The translations under genes and the position numbers were made by a program. The notes below the pieces were generated by a model. It was not told where the DNA came from and did not search any database. It saw only the letters and a program-made list of their open reading frames with translations. From Micromonospora marina (lineage in GTDB: Bacteria; Actinomycetota; Actinomycetes; Mycobacteriales; Micromonosporaceae), in contig NZ_FMCV01000007.1 of NCBI RefSeq assembly GCF_900091565.1, forward strand, positions 1 to 64,000: 64,000 bases of DNA, written 5' to 3'. This document shows, piece by piece, positions 35,415-43,318 of the stretch (position 1 is its first letter; every line of letters begins with the position of its first letter).

Positions 35415-36710
35415 ATGGCTGTGAGGACCGGATCGTCTTCGACCCGCGGGATGCGGGCCGGGGTGTCGGGCGGGGGCCCCGCCACGGACGGGGGCGTCGA
35501 CCGAGGCCCCGACCCGACACGCGGGGCGGGCAGGGGGGCCGCGCTGCTCGCCGTGGCGCTGCTCGCGCTGGGGCTGACTGTCGGCGTGCCGGACAGCCCG
35601 GCGAACGCCGCCACCGGGGAACGGGTGACGTTCGTCAACGGCACCGCGGAGACGCTGTGGGTCGGCGCGGGCGAGAGCGCGGACGGCTCCCGGCCGATCA
35701 CCGGCCTGCCCACGCTGCGTCCCGGCGAGTCGCGCACGATCGTCATCCCGAACGACGGCGCGCCGGGCCACTGGCGCGGCCGGTTCTTCGCCCGCCAGCG
35801 CTGCGGCGGCGACCCGAACGGCGGGTTCCGCTGCCTCGTCGGTGACTGCGGCGCCTTCGCGGACCGGTGCGAGCGGGGCGCGGAGCCGGTGAGCCTGGCC
35901 GAGTTCAACTTCGACCGGAACAACGGGGGCGCGCCCTGGTACAACGTCAGCTACGTCGACGCGCTGTCGACCACGATCACGATCGACGTGCCCGGCGCTC
36001 CCCGGCCGGAAAAGGCGGGCAGCTGCGCGCGGTGGGACTGTTCCGGCGGGCAGATGCTCGCCGCCTGCCCGGAGGCGCACGCCGTCCGGGACCCGGCAAA
36101 GGGTGACCGGGTGAACTGCGTGAACCCGAACCGGGACGCGGAGAGCGCCTACACCGCCGCGCTGCTCCCGTTCGGCCCGCGCGCCTACCTCTGGTCCACC
36201 CACGACCGGGTGGCCGGCAACGAGACGGTCTACAACTGCCCCGGCTGCGACGAGGTCGTGGTGACGTTCCGCGGCGGCGGCGCGCCGTCGGCTACGCCCG
36301 TGAAGCGTACCGCCGACCGTTCCGGCTCTGGCTTCGCACTGCGCGGGTACGCGGACAAGTGCGTCGACGTGCCGGACGGCAAGTCCGCCGACGGGGTGCG
36401 GTTGCAGCTCTGGCGGTGCAACGGCACCCCGGCCCAGCACTTCACCCGGGGCCCCGGCGGCACGCTGAAGGTGCTGGACAAGTGCATGGACGTGGCGTGG
36501 GCATCCCGGGACAACGCGGCCAAGGTGCAGCTCGCCTGGTGCACCGGCGGCCCGGCGCAGGTGTGGGTGGCCGAGCGCGGGCTGCTGCGCAACCCGAACT
36601 CCGGCAAGTGCCTCGACGTGCGCGACTGGAACTCCGACGACGGCGCGCCGTTGCAGATCTGGGAGTGCGCGGCGAGCCAGAGCAACCAGAAGTGGCGCGA
36701 GGCCCGCTGA
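35415..36710 (+). CDS. Secreted thaumatin-like/ricin-lectin protein
   Basis: The 431-residue protein has a long N-region and a signal sequence (AALLAVALLALGLTVGVPDSPANA, about 37-60). A thaumatin-like domain then begins VTFVNGTAETLWVGAGE and carries many cysteines (RQRCGGDPNGGFRCLVGDCG, CARWDCSGGQMLAACPEAH). A ricin-type beta-trefoil (KCVDVPDGKSADGVRLQLWRC, KCLDV, QIWEC) ends the protein. ATG 35415 is chosen with AAGGGAGGG upstream. Both domains bind or act on polysaccharides, so an extracellular cell-wall or fungal-glucan target is plausible. It follows the anti-sigma gene and may be a target of that sigma factor. Confidence 0.85.
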   Translation: MAVRTGSSSTRGMRAGVSGGGPATDGGVDRGPDPTRGAGRGAALLAVALLALGLTVGVPDSPANAATGERVTFVNGTAETLWVGAGESADGSRPITGLPTLRPGESRTIVIPNDGAPGHWRGRFFARQRCGGDPNGGFRCLVGDCGAFADRCERGAEPVSLAEFNFDRNNGGAPWYNVSYVDALSTTITIDVPGAPRPEKAGSCARWDCSGGQMLAACPEAHAVRDPAKGDRVNCVNPNRDAESAYTAALLPFGPRAYLWSTHDRVAGNETVYNCPGCDEVVVTFRGGGAPSATPVKRTADRSGSGFALRGYADKCVDVPDGKSADGVRLQLWRCNGTPAQHFTRGPGGTLKVLDKCMDVAWASRDNAAKVQLAWCTGGPAQVWVAERGLLRNPNSGKCLDVRDWNSDDGAPLQIWECAASQSNQKWREAR

Positions 36711-36725
36711 CCGACGGGACGCGGA

Positions 36726-36754
36726 CGGGCCCGGGTGGGGAGCACCCGGGCCCG
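36726..36754. terminator. Terminator hairpin
   Basis: CGGGCCCGGGTG and CACCCGGGCCCG form a 12-bp perfect stem with loop GGGAG. It lies between two convergent genes (stops at 36710 and 36774), so it can serve both. Confidence 0.85.
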
Positions 36755-36773
36755 CCGTGTCGTACGGGTTCGG

Positions 36774-37721
36774 TCAGCGACCGCGCGCCGGCGCCTGCTG
36801 CGCCGGGCCCGCCGCCGGGGCGGTGCTCGACCTCGGGCTGGTCCGCCCGCGCTCCAGGTCGACGTTCTGCGACTGCTGCTGGATCGCGGTCCGCCGCTGG
36901 TCGACCGCCGCGTTGGTGAACGCGGAACCCGCGGCGACCATGCCGCCGGCCGCGGTGAGGTGCGTGATGTTCGTCGCCGTGCCGGCGATGCTCAAGCCCA
37001 TGCCGGTGAGGTTCCCGGCGTGGACCGCGGCCTTGGTCCAGTCGCCCTTCTGCGCGGCGTCGATGAACTCCACGCCGGACTTCAGGGCGGTGACGCTGGC
37101 CGCGCCGATCTGCGTGCCGCGCGCGGCCCACCCCTCGAGGACGCCGGAGATGGCGCTCAACGAGCTGGCGGTGAACTCCGTCCCGGGCGGCAGGTACCTG
37201 TTCATGCAGTTCTTGAAGTCGGTCAGGCCCTTGAAGCCGGCGTTCTGGGCACCCCTCCGTGCCTCGCTCTCGGTCGGCCGGTTCGGGTTCGCCGGACGCA
37301 CCTGGCTGCTCCGCCGGGGCTCGACCGGCTCCGGCGTGGTCACCGCCCCCACCTGCATGGCCGTCTGCACGAGCCGGTCCGGGTCGCTGGCGACGAAGGT
37401 GGACCGGCGGCGGAGCCGGTCCACCTGGTGACTGGCGGCGGCGGAGTGGCGGGCCGCGGCCGAGCTCTGCCTGCTGGACCGCGTCGGAACGGGTGGGGAC
37501 ACCCGCCGCCCGTCGTTGAACGAGTCGGTGAACTGCGGCGGCGCCACGTCGGTGGACGACGACGGGTACCCGTACGCCGGCTGGCTGTACGGGTTGACCG
37601 GCAGGCTGTAGTGCCGGTCCGTGGCCTCCATCTCGTATTCGTTGTCCACGGCGGAGAAGGTCTGGGCGCGTTGCGACGGATCCAGCGGATCCGGCTCGTA
37701 GCCGTACCTCAGATCGGACAT
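36774..37721 (-). CDS. Hypothetical protein of the secretion locus
   Basis: The 315-residue protein has an N-terminal ~150 residues that are Pro/Ser/Tyr/Asn-rich and probably disordered (YSLPVNPYSQPAYGYPSS). The C-terminal part is helical (FKGLTDFKNCMNRYLPPGTEF, then SLSAISGVLEGWAARG...TALKSGVEFIDAAQKGDW), with a Gly/Ala-rich hydrophobic stretch (TGMGLSIAGTATNITHLTAAGGMVAAGSA). ATG 37721 is chosen because GGAG lies five bases upstream. The C-terminus has a WxG100-like length and helical look but no WxG motif. It may be a substrate or an accessory protein. No family is recognised. Confidence 0.65.
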   Translation of the reverse strand: MSDLRYGYEPDPLDPSQRAQTFSAVDNEYEMEATDRHYSLPVNPYSQPAYGYPSSSTDVAPPQFTDSFNDGRRVSPPVPTRSSRQSSAAARHSAAASHQVDRLRRRSTFVASDPDRLVQTAMQVGAVTTPEPVEPRRSSQVRPANPNRPTESEARRGAQNAGFKGLTDFKNCMNRYLPPGTEFTASSLSAISGVLEGWAARGTQIGAASVTALKSGVEFIDAAQKGDWTKAAVHAGNLTGMGLSIAGTATNITHLTAAGGMVAAGSAFTNAAVDQRRTAIQQQSQNVDLERGRTSPRSSTAPAAGPAQQAPARGR

Positions 37722-38008
37722 TGTCACTCCTTCGAGCGCTGTTCCTGGCTGGGTCGACCGGCGGTCCGCCGCCGGCTCGGGGTGCCGCCTCCTTCCACGG
37801 ATCGCGGTGCACCGACTACGGGCCGGCGGGGACCGTGGTTCAGCGCCGGTCGGCGTTTTCTGCGCCGCCCGGCCCGCGGGAAAAAACCCGGGATCCCGGT
37901 CGAACCGAGGGGGCCGCCGCGTCGTAGTGCGGCCGTCGACCGCTGCGGCCGGGCCGCCCGGCCGCGGTCGGCGCGCGACGGAGGACCGGGACAGGAGGCG
38001 GGCGGGCG

Positions 38009-38512
38009 ATGAGCCGACCGATGGTGCTGGGGCGCCCACGGGAGCGGGACGAGCGTCCGGTCCACAGCCGCGACGTCCTCTCCGACGAGGGCATCGGCTG
38101 GATCGGGGCGCACGGCGGCGCGGGCGCCAGCACGCTGACCCGGCTGCTCGGCGGCGTCGACATCGGTTGCCGCTGGCCGGACCCGGCGATCGGTGAGCCG
38201 GCCCGGGTCGCGCTGGTCGGGCGGACCAACATGGACGGGCTGCGGGCGGTCTCCCGGGCGCTCAACGCGATGCGGGAGGGCCGGCACCCGGCGGGGATGC
38301 GGCTGGTGGGGGTGGTGCTGATCGCCGACGCCCCGGGCCGGCTGCCGGGGCCGCTGCTCGGCCGGATCCGGATGCTGCGCTCGGTCGCCCCGGTGCACCG
38401 GGTGCCGTGGGTCCCGTCGTACCGCGTCGGCGTGGAGCCGCAGCGGCCACCGCGCCAACTGGCCCGGCTGGCCGCCCTCGCCGAGGCGCGGCCCGGGCGG
38501 GGGTCGCGGTGA
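38009..38512 (+). CDS. DUF6668-type MinD/ParA-like P-loop protein
   Basis: The 167-residue protein contains GIGWIGAHGGAGASTLTRLLGGVDIG, a deviant Walker A (GGxGxST without the second lysine), followed by ALVGRTNMDGLRAVSRAL and LVGVVLIADAPGRLPGPL, like a shortened MinD/ParA core. It is the first gene of the tight plus-strand run and overlaps the next start by four bases (GTGA). A hairpin (about 37937-37970) lies in its leader. It may help position or assemble the apparatus; this is inferred. Confidence 0.7.
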   Translation: MSRPMVLGRPRERDERPVHSRDVLSDEGIGWIGAHGGAGASTLTRLLGGVDIGCRWPDPAIGEPARVALVGRTNMDGLRAVSRALNAMREGRHPAGMRLVGVVLIADAPGRLPGPLLGRIRMLRSVAPVHRVPWVPSYRVGVEPQRPPRQLARLAALAEARPGRGSR

Positions 38513-39198
38513 GCCGGCCGGTCCGGTCCGGGGCGGCGCTCGTCGCGTTTGTGCTGGCGTTGCTCGCGCTCGCGCCACCGGGCCCGGCGGTGGCCGCGGG
38601 CACCTACACGGTGACGGTGGACGGCGGTGGCGCCGGCTTCCTCTACAAGATCTGCCTCAAGACCACCACCACGGTCAACACCTACCCGGCCGGGGGCGGC
38701 GACCGGGTCTGCTCCGGCAAGAAGGGCTCGACGGACGGATCGTTCGACCTGACCGCCGAGTACACCGAGGGCGACACGGTCTGGATGGACGTCGAGATGC
38801 TCGTCGACCTGAGCGGTCACTCGCGGACCAAGGACAACGTGGAGATCACCGGATCCCACTCGTGCACGCTCAAGGGCGCCCTCTACGCCGGCAAGTTCCA
38901 GTGCGAGAACGTGATCAACAAGACGAGCTTCACCCCGCCGGTGATCGATCCGTACCAGGTGGCCGTGGACGATCCGAACGCGCCGGTGGTGCAGTTGCTC
39001 ACCCTGATGGCGTGGTGCGTGAGCGCCGCCGCCGTGGCCGGCCTGCTCCTGAGCGGCATGACGCTGGCGTCGCAGTTGCGCCGCGGTGCGCTGGAGGAGC
39101 GGACCGAGTACACCAAGCAGATCGCGTTCGTGATGGCGGCGTGCCTGCTCGCGACCACCGCCGGTCCCATCGTCCAGGCGTTGGGGTTCAGCCAGTGA
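38509..39198 (+). CDS. Membrane protein with exported domain and two C-terminal TM helices
   Basis: The 229-residue protein has a signal peptide (1-31, ending AVAAG). An exported beta-rich domain with four cysteines (YKICLKTTTTV, DRVCSGKKG, HSCTLKGALYAGKFQCENV) follows, then two transmembrane helices (LLTLMAWCVSAAAVAGLLLSG and IAFVMAACLLATTAGPIVQAL) around a charged loop. The two-helix end resembles that of the next gene product and VirB2/TrbC-like pilins. GTG 38509 overlaps the previous stop. It is probably a structural component of the channel. Confidence 0.7.
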   Translation: MSRPVRSGAALVAFVLALLALAPPGPAVAAGTYTVTVDGGGAGFLYKICLKTTTTVNTYPAGGGDRVCSGKKGSTDGSFDLTAEYTEGDTVWMDVEMLVDLSGHSRTKDNVEITGSHSCTLKGALYAGKFQCENVINKTSFTPPVIDPYQVAVDDPNAPVVQLLTLMAWCVSAAAVAGLLLSGMTLASQLRRGALEERTEYTKQIAFVMAACLLATTAGPIVQALGFSQ

Positions 39199-39254
39199 CC
39201 ACCCGCCCGGCCCCCGGCCGGCCGATCGACCCCTCCACTTCCGAAGGAGCACCC

Positions 39255-39617
39255 ATGGCCCTCTCCGACCTCTACTACTCCGGTCTGGTACGGATCCCGC
39301 ACGGCTTCCCTCTCGCGCCCAACCCGGAGCCCGGCGGCGGGGTGCCGCAGCCGAAGACCGGCGGCAACGTGGTGCCCGGCCAGCTCGCCACGAAGGTCGA
39401 GCAGGCGCTCGGCCTGGTCGCCTGGGGCGGCACCGCGGCGGGCGTGCTCGGCGTCCTGGTCACCGGCGCGGTGATGGCCATCTCGCACAAGCGCGGCGAG
39501 GGCTCCGAGCACATGAGCCGCCTCGGCATGGTGCTGGGCGGCTGCATCCTGGTCGCCACCGCCGGCCCCATCGTGACCTGGGTCTTCGGCAACGGCGGCG
39601 GCACGGGGGGCAACTGA
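39255..39617 (+). CDS. Small two-TM membrane protein, pilin-like (VirB2/TrbC size class)
   Basis: The 120-residue protein has a soluble head of about 55 residues (IPHGFPLAPNPEPGGG...), then VAWGGTAAGVLGVLVTGAVMAI and MVLGGCILVATAGPIVTWVF as membrane helices joined by a basic loop (SHKRGEGSEHMSRL), and a Gly tail. Layout and position resemble VirB2/TrbC subunits. ATG 39255 is preceded by AAGGAG. Its helix pair is similar in style to that of the upstream gene product, suggesting duplication. Confidence 0.65.
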   Translation: MALSDLYYSGLVRIPHGFPLAPNPEPGGGVPQPKTGGNVVPGQLATKVEQALGLVAWGGTAAGVLGVLVTGAVMAISHKRGEGSEHMSRLGMVLGGCILVATAGPIVTWVFGNGGGTGGN

Positions 39618-39619
39618 CC

Positions 39620-40354
39620 GTGCGGGCGCGACACGCATCCGTGCCCGAGGACGGGCCGTTCTGGCGGCACCGCCGGTGGCAGGTGTCGGCGGCGTTCCTC
39701 GTCCTGGCGCTCTGCGCCGGCGTCGGCGCGGTGCTCTACGGCGGCGGGGACGGCGGATCCCGGGCCGCGCCCCCGGCCGGCCCGACGATCGGCGGGCTCG
39801 CGCCGGACGGGTCCCGACCGCAGGGCTGCCGCACGGTGGACACCGCCCAGCCCATCCCGACCGCGGCGCCGGACGACGTCACCTGGCGGCCGGTCAACGG
39901 CGCGCAGTCGCCGTTCTCCGCCTCGGCCGGGCCGCTGCGGACCACCGGCCCGCTGCGGTGGTGCTTCGCGCACACCCCGATGGGCGCGGTGATGGCGGCG
40001 CACACGATCTCCCGCCAGATGAGCGGCCCCGACTGGCGGGTGGTCAGCCGTCAGCAGCTCGTGCCCGGCCTGGGACGGGACTACTTCGACGCGATGCGCG
40101 AGTCGATGGAGGACGGCGGCCCGCCGCAGACCTCCAACCGGCTGGCGGGGTTCCTGGTGGTGCGCTACTCGCCCCGCACCGCCGTGGTCCGGGTGCTGGT
40201 CCGGCAGGCGACGGCGCGGTACTTCTCGGTCGACTACACGACGGACTGGAACGGCGTGGACTGGCGGTTGCGGCCGTTGAACTCCGGCGGCCTCTACGGT
40301 CCGGTCACCCCGGTCCTGTCGCTGGCGGGCTTCGTGTTGTGGGACAAGGGCTGA
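39620..40354 (+). CDS. VirB8-like inner-membrane protein
   Basis: The 244-residue protein has a short cytoplasmic N-terminus, one transmembrane helix (VSAAFLVLALCAGVGAVLYGG, about 22-42), a Gly/Pro linker and an extracytoplasmic domain of about 150 residues (GAVMAAHTISRQMSGPDWRVV ... VDYTTDWNGVDWRLRP). Topology, size and the final strand pattern fit the NTF2-like VirB8/TcpC fold. GTG 39620 follows the previous stop by two bases. Confidence 0.7.
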   Translation: MRARHASVPEDGPFWRHRRWQVSAAFLVLALCAGVGAVLYGGGDGGSRAAPPAGPTIGGLAPDGSRPQGCRTVDTAQPIPTAAPDDVTWRPVNGAQSPFSASAGPLRTTGPLRWCFAHTPMGAVMAAHTISRQMSGPDWRVVSRQQLVPGLGRDYFDAMRESMEDGGPPQTSNRLAGFLVVRYSPRTAVVRVLVRQATARYFSVDYTTDWNGVDWRLRPLNSGGLYGPVTPVLSLAGFVLWDKG

Positions 40355-40355
40355 G

Positions 40356-41798
40356 ATGGCCGAGTGCGCGACTGGCGACGCCGTCTACATCGGTGAGATC
40401 GGGCAGGTAGTCGGCTTCTTCGAGCGGGGGATCGACGGCATCCTCAGCGACATCGCCGGCGCCATCATGGGCGCGGCGGTGGAACTGTTCGCCAACCTCG
40501 GCGACGTGCCGACCCTCGGCGACGAGAAGATCAACGACCAGATCCACCTACAGACCAACTGGCTGGTGGTGACCATCGCGGTGGCGTCGTTGCTGGCCGC
40601 GGCGTTCCGGATGGCCCTGCTGCGCCGGGGGCAGGCGTTGTGGACGGCGCTGCTGGGCCTGGTCCGCATGATCCTCACGGTGGGCGCCGCGTGGACCGTG
40701 CTCAACCTGCTCGCCACCGAGGCCGACCGCTACAGCGACCATCTCTACGACCAGGGGATCAAGGCGCAGCTCAAGCTGATCGCCAACTGCGGCACCGACG
40801 GGCTGACCGCCTTCCTGCTGATCATCATCGGGTTGCTGCTGCTGATCGCCGGCTGCATCCACGTGATCCTCATGTATGTGCGGCTCGGCGCGATGGTGCT
40901 GCTCACCGGTACGTTGCCGCTGGCCGCCGCGGCGTCGATGACCGAGTCCGGCGGCGGGTGGTGGCGCAAGCACATCGCCTGGATGGTGGCGTGGCTGGCG
41001 TTCAAACCGGTGGTCGGGCTGATCATGTATTCCGGGGCGGCGATGATCGGCTCGGTCGACGGTGACGCCAAGCACTACAAGCTGGCCGGCGCCGCCATCC
41101 TGCTGATGGCCGCCGTCGCGCTGCCCGCGCTGATGCGGCTGGTCGTACCGGCCATGGCGGCGCTCGGCTCGTCGGACGGCGTCGGCGCGGGCGTCGGCGC
41201 GGGTGTGGCGGCGGCGGGCGCGGTGGCGAGCGGGGCCAAGCGGATCGCCGGTGGCGGTCACGGCGGGGGCGGTGGCGGTCCCCGGTCGGGTAGCGGCTCG
41301 CCCTCGGGCGCGGTGGTCCAGGGCGGTGGCGCGTCGAAGGCCGACGGCGCCTCGAAGTCGGACGGCGCGTCGAAGGCCGACGGCGGGTCCACTGCGGACG
41401 GCGGATCCACTGCGGACGGCGCGTCCACGACGGATGGCGCGTCCACGGCCGATGGCGCGTCCACGTCCGGCAGCACGTCCACGTCCGCGTCCGGCAGCAC
41501 CCCGGCGCCGCCCAGCGAGCCGGCGTCCGGAAGCGAGCCGGCGTCCGGCAGCGCCCCGGCGCCGCCCAGCGAGCCGGCGCCCGCGAGCAGCCCGCCGCCC
41601 GGCGGCGACCCGGCGGGCGGTGGCGACTCGTCCGGTGACGGCGGACGCCGCTTCGTGTCGACGGCCGGGCGGGTCGTCAGCGGCGCGGTCGGGGCCACCG
41701 CCTGGACCGTGCAGAAGGGCGCCGACGCCGTCGCCGGCACCCACCGGCACGCCGCCGGCATCGCCCGCGGCGCGCTGCCCGACCCCGACCGCGACTAG
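40356..41798 (+). CDS. VirB6/TrbL-like polytopic membrane protein with repetitive tail
   Basis: The 480-residue protein has an N-terminal amphipathic region (FERGIDGILSDIAGAIMGAAVE) and at least five transmembrane helices between residues 65 and 280 (LVVTIAVASLLAAAF, LLGLVRMILTVGAAW, AFLLIIIGLLLLIAGCIHVILMYV, HIAWMVAWLAFKPVVG, AILLMAAVALPALM). A tail of more than 180 residues is built of DGAS/DGGS and then PPSEPASGSE repeats. VirB6/TrbL proteins form the inner-membrane channel core. The repeat tail is likely cytoplasmic and disordered. It starts one base after the previous gene. Confidence 0.78.
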   Translation: MAECATGDAVYIGEIGQVVGFFERGIDGILSDIAGAIMGAAVELFANLGDVPTLGDEKINDQIHLQTNWLVVTIAVASLLAAAFRMALLRRGQALWTALLGLVRMILTVGAAWTVLNLLATEADRYSDHLYDQGIKAQLKLIANCGTDGLTAFLLIIIGLLLLIAGCIHVILMYVRLGAMVLLTGTLPLAAAASMTESGGGWWRKHIAWMVAWLAFKPVVGLIMYSGAAMIGSVDGDAKHYKLAGAAILLMAAVALPALMRLVVPAMAALGSSDGVGAGVGAGVAAAGAVASGAKRIAGGGHGGGGGGPRSGSGSPSGAVVQGGGASKADGASKSDGASKADGGSTADGGSTADGASTTDGASTADGASTSGSTSTSASGSTPAPPSEPASGSEPASGSAPAPPSEPAPASSPPPGGDPAGGGDSSGDGGRRFVSTAGRVVSGAVGATAWTVQKGADAVAGTHRHAAGIARGALPDPDRD

Positions 41799-41818
41799 GC
41801 CGGCCCAGGAGGACGTCC

Positions 41819-43318
41819 ATGAGCACCGCACTCGAACAGATCAAGACACCCACGTACGGCAACTGGCGCCGTCCCCGCAAGGCCGGCCTGGGTTCGCTGG
41901 GCCTGATCGGGACCTTCGGCCTCTTCGGCGGGCTCGTGCTGGTCCTGCTCGCGTCCATGGTCTCGCTGGACGCGGCCCTGGTGGTGGGGCTGCCGATCGC
42001 GCTGACACTGGCGCCGCTGGCGATCCGCACCCAGGACGGCCGCAACGTCTTCCAGATGGCCGGGGTCCGGATCGGTTGGCTGCGCCGCAAGTCGAAGCGC
42101 CAGCACCTCTACGTGTCCGGTCCGCTGTCGGCACGACCCGGTGGGCGGTTCCGCCCGCCCGGCCTGCTGAGCCGGGTGACGATGCTGGAGGGCCGCGACC
42201 CGTACGACCGGCCGTTCGGCGTGCTGCACCACCGCAACCGCCACCAGTACACGATCGTGCTGAGCTGCGAGCCCGACGGCGGTTCGCTCGTCGATCCGGA
42301 CCAGGTCGACACGTGGGTGGCGCTGTGGGGCGAGTGGCTGTCCCGGCTCGCGCACGAGCCGGGGCTGCGCGGCGCGTCGGTGGTGGTGGAGACCGCACCG
42401 GACCCCGGCACCCGGCTCGCCACCGAGGTGCTGGGCCGGCTCTCCCCGAACGCGCCGCCCGCCGCGCGGGCGGTGATGGAGGAGGTGGTGCGCTCCTACC
42501 CGGACGCGTCGTCGGAGATGAACACCTACCTGACGCTCACCTATTCGGCGCCGGGCGGCGTGCGGCGCGACGACGACACGATGCTCGCCGACCTGGCGCT
42601 GCGGTTGCAGGGGGTGCTCAACGGGCTGGTGGCCGCCGGCGGGGGGTCGGCGGAGCCGTTGTCGGCGGAACGGATCGCCGAGGTCGTCCGGGTCGCGTAC
42701 GACCCGGCCGCCGCGGCCGAGGTGCTCGACGTCCGGGCCCAGCACGGCGGCACCGGGCTGGAGTGGGACGACGCCGGGCCGGCCGCGGCGGTCGAGACGG
42801 TCACCTCCTACCAGCACGACTCCGGGGTGTCCCGGAGTTGGCTGCTGACCATGGCCCCGCGCGGCGTGGTGCGCTCGGGGATCCTGCGCAGCCTGCTCGA
42901 TCCGGCCGCCGGCATCCGCCGCAAGCGGGTGGCGCTGGTCTACCGCCCGATCGACCCGGCCACGTCGGCCCGGATCGTCGAGTCGGACCGCCGCTCCGCC
43001 CAGTTCATGGCGAATTCGACCAAGGGACTGGTCCGGGCCCGCGCGGTCGCCGAGATCCAGGCGGCCGAGCAGACCGCGACGGAGGAGGCATCCGGCGCCG
43101 GCCTGGTGGAGTTCTCGATGCTGGTGACGCTGACCGTCGACTCGGCCGCCGAGGTGCGCGACGCGAACGTGACGATGCGTAACCTGCTCGGCGCCACCCG
43201 GATCGCGATGCGGCCGGCGGACCGGATGCAGGCCGCGGCGTTCACCTGCGCCCTGCCGGTCGGCATCCTGCCCTGGGAGCAGTCGATCGTCCCGCAGGAC
43301 CTCCAGGAGGCGCTGTGA
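41819..43318 (+). CDS. SCO6880-family secretion protein
   Basis: The 499-residue protein has two close N-terminal transmembrane helices (GLIGTFGLFGGLVLVLLASMV, AALVVGLPIALTLAPLAI) in a PrgI/VirB3-like arrangement. A large cytoplasmic domain follows, with YDRPFGVLHHRNRHQYTIVLSC and FMANSTKGLVRARAVAEIQAAEQT, which matches the SCO6880 family and corresponds to the N-terminal part of VirB4. The ATPase part is the separate next gene, whose GTG overlaps this stop by four bases. VirB3 and VirB4-N functions thus seem merged here. Confidence 0.85.
   Translation: MSTALEQIKTPTYGNWRRPRKAGLGSLGLIGTFGLFGGLVLVLLASMVSLDAALVVGLPIALTLAPLAIRTQDGRNVFQMAGVRIGWLRRKSKRQHLYVSGPLSARPGGRFRPPGLLSRVTMLEGRDPYDRPFGVLHHRNRHQYTIVLSCEPDGGSLVDPDQVDTWVALWGEWLSRLAHEPGLRGASVVVETAPDPGTRLATEVLGRLSPNAPPAARAVMEEVVRSYPDASSEMNTYLTLTYSAPGGVRRDDDTMLADLALRLQGVLNGLVAAGGGSAEPLSAERIAEVVRVAYDPAAAAEVLDVRAQHGGTGLEWDDAGPAAAVETVTSYQHDSGVSRSWLLTMAPRGVVRSGILRSLLDPAAGIRRKRVALVYRPIDPATSARIVESDRRSAQFMANSTKGLVRARAVAEIQAAEQTATEEASGAGLVEFSMLVTLTVDSAAEVRDANVTMRNLLGATRIAMRPADRMQAAAFTCALPVGILPWEQSIVPQDLQEAL

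Noticed and set aside
38862-39254. Upstream extension of the small two-TM protein
   Set aside because: The extension is an Arg-rich out-of-frame reading of the previous gene; ATG 39255 has AAGGAG.
41335-41610. Possible CRISPR-like or other DNA repeat array
   Set aside because: The repeats are in-frame codons of a low-complexity protein tail, with no constant repeat/variable spacer structure.
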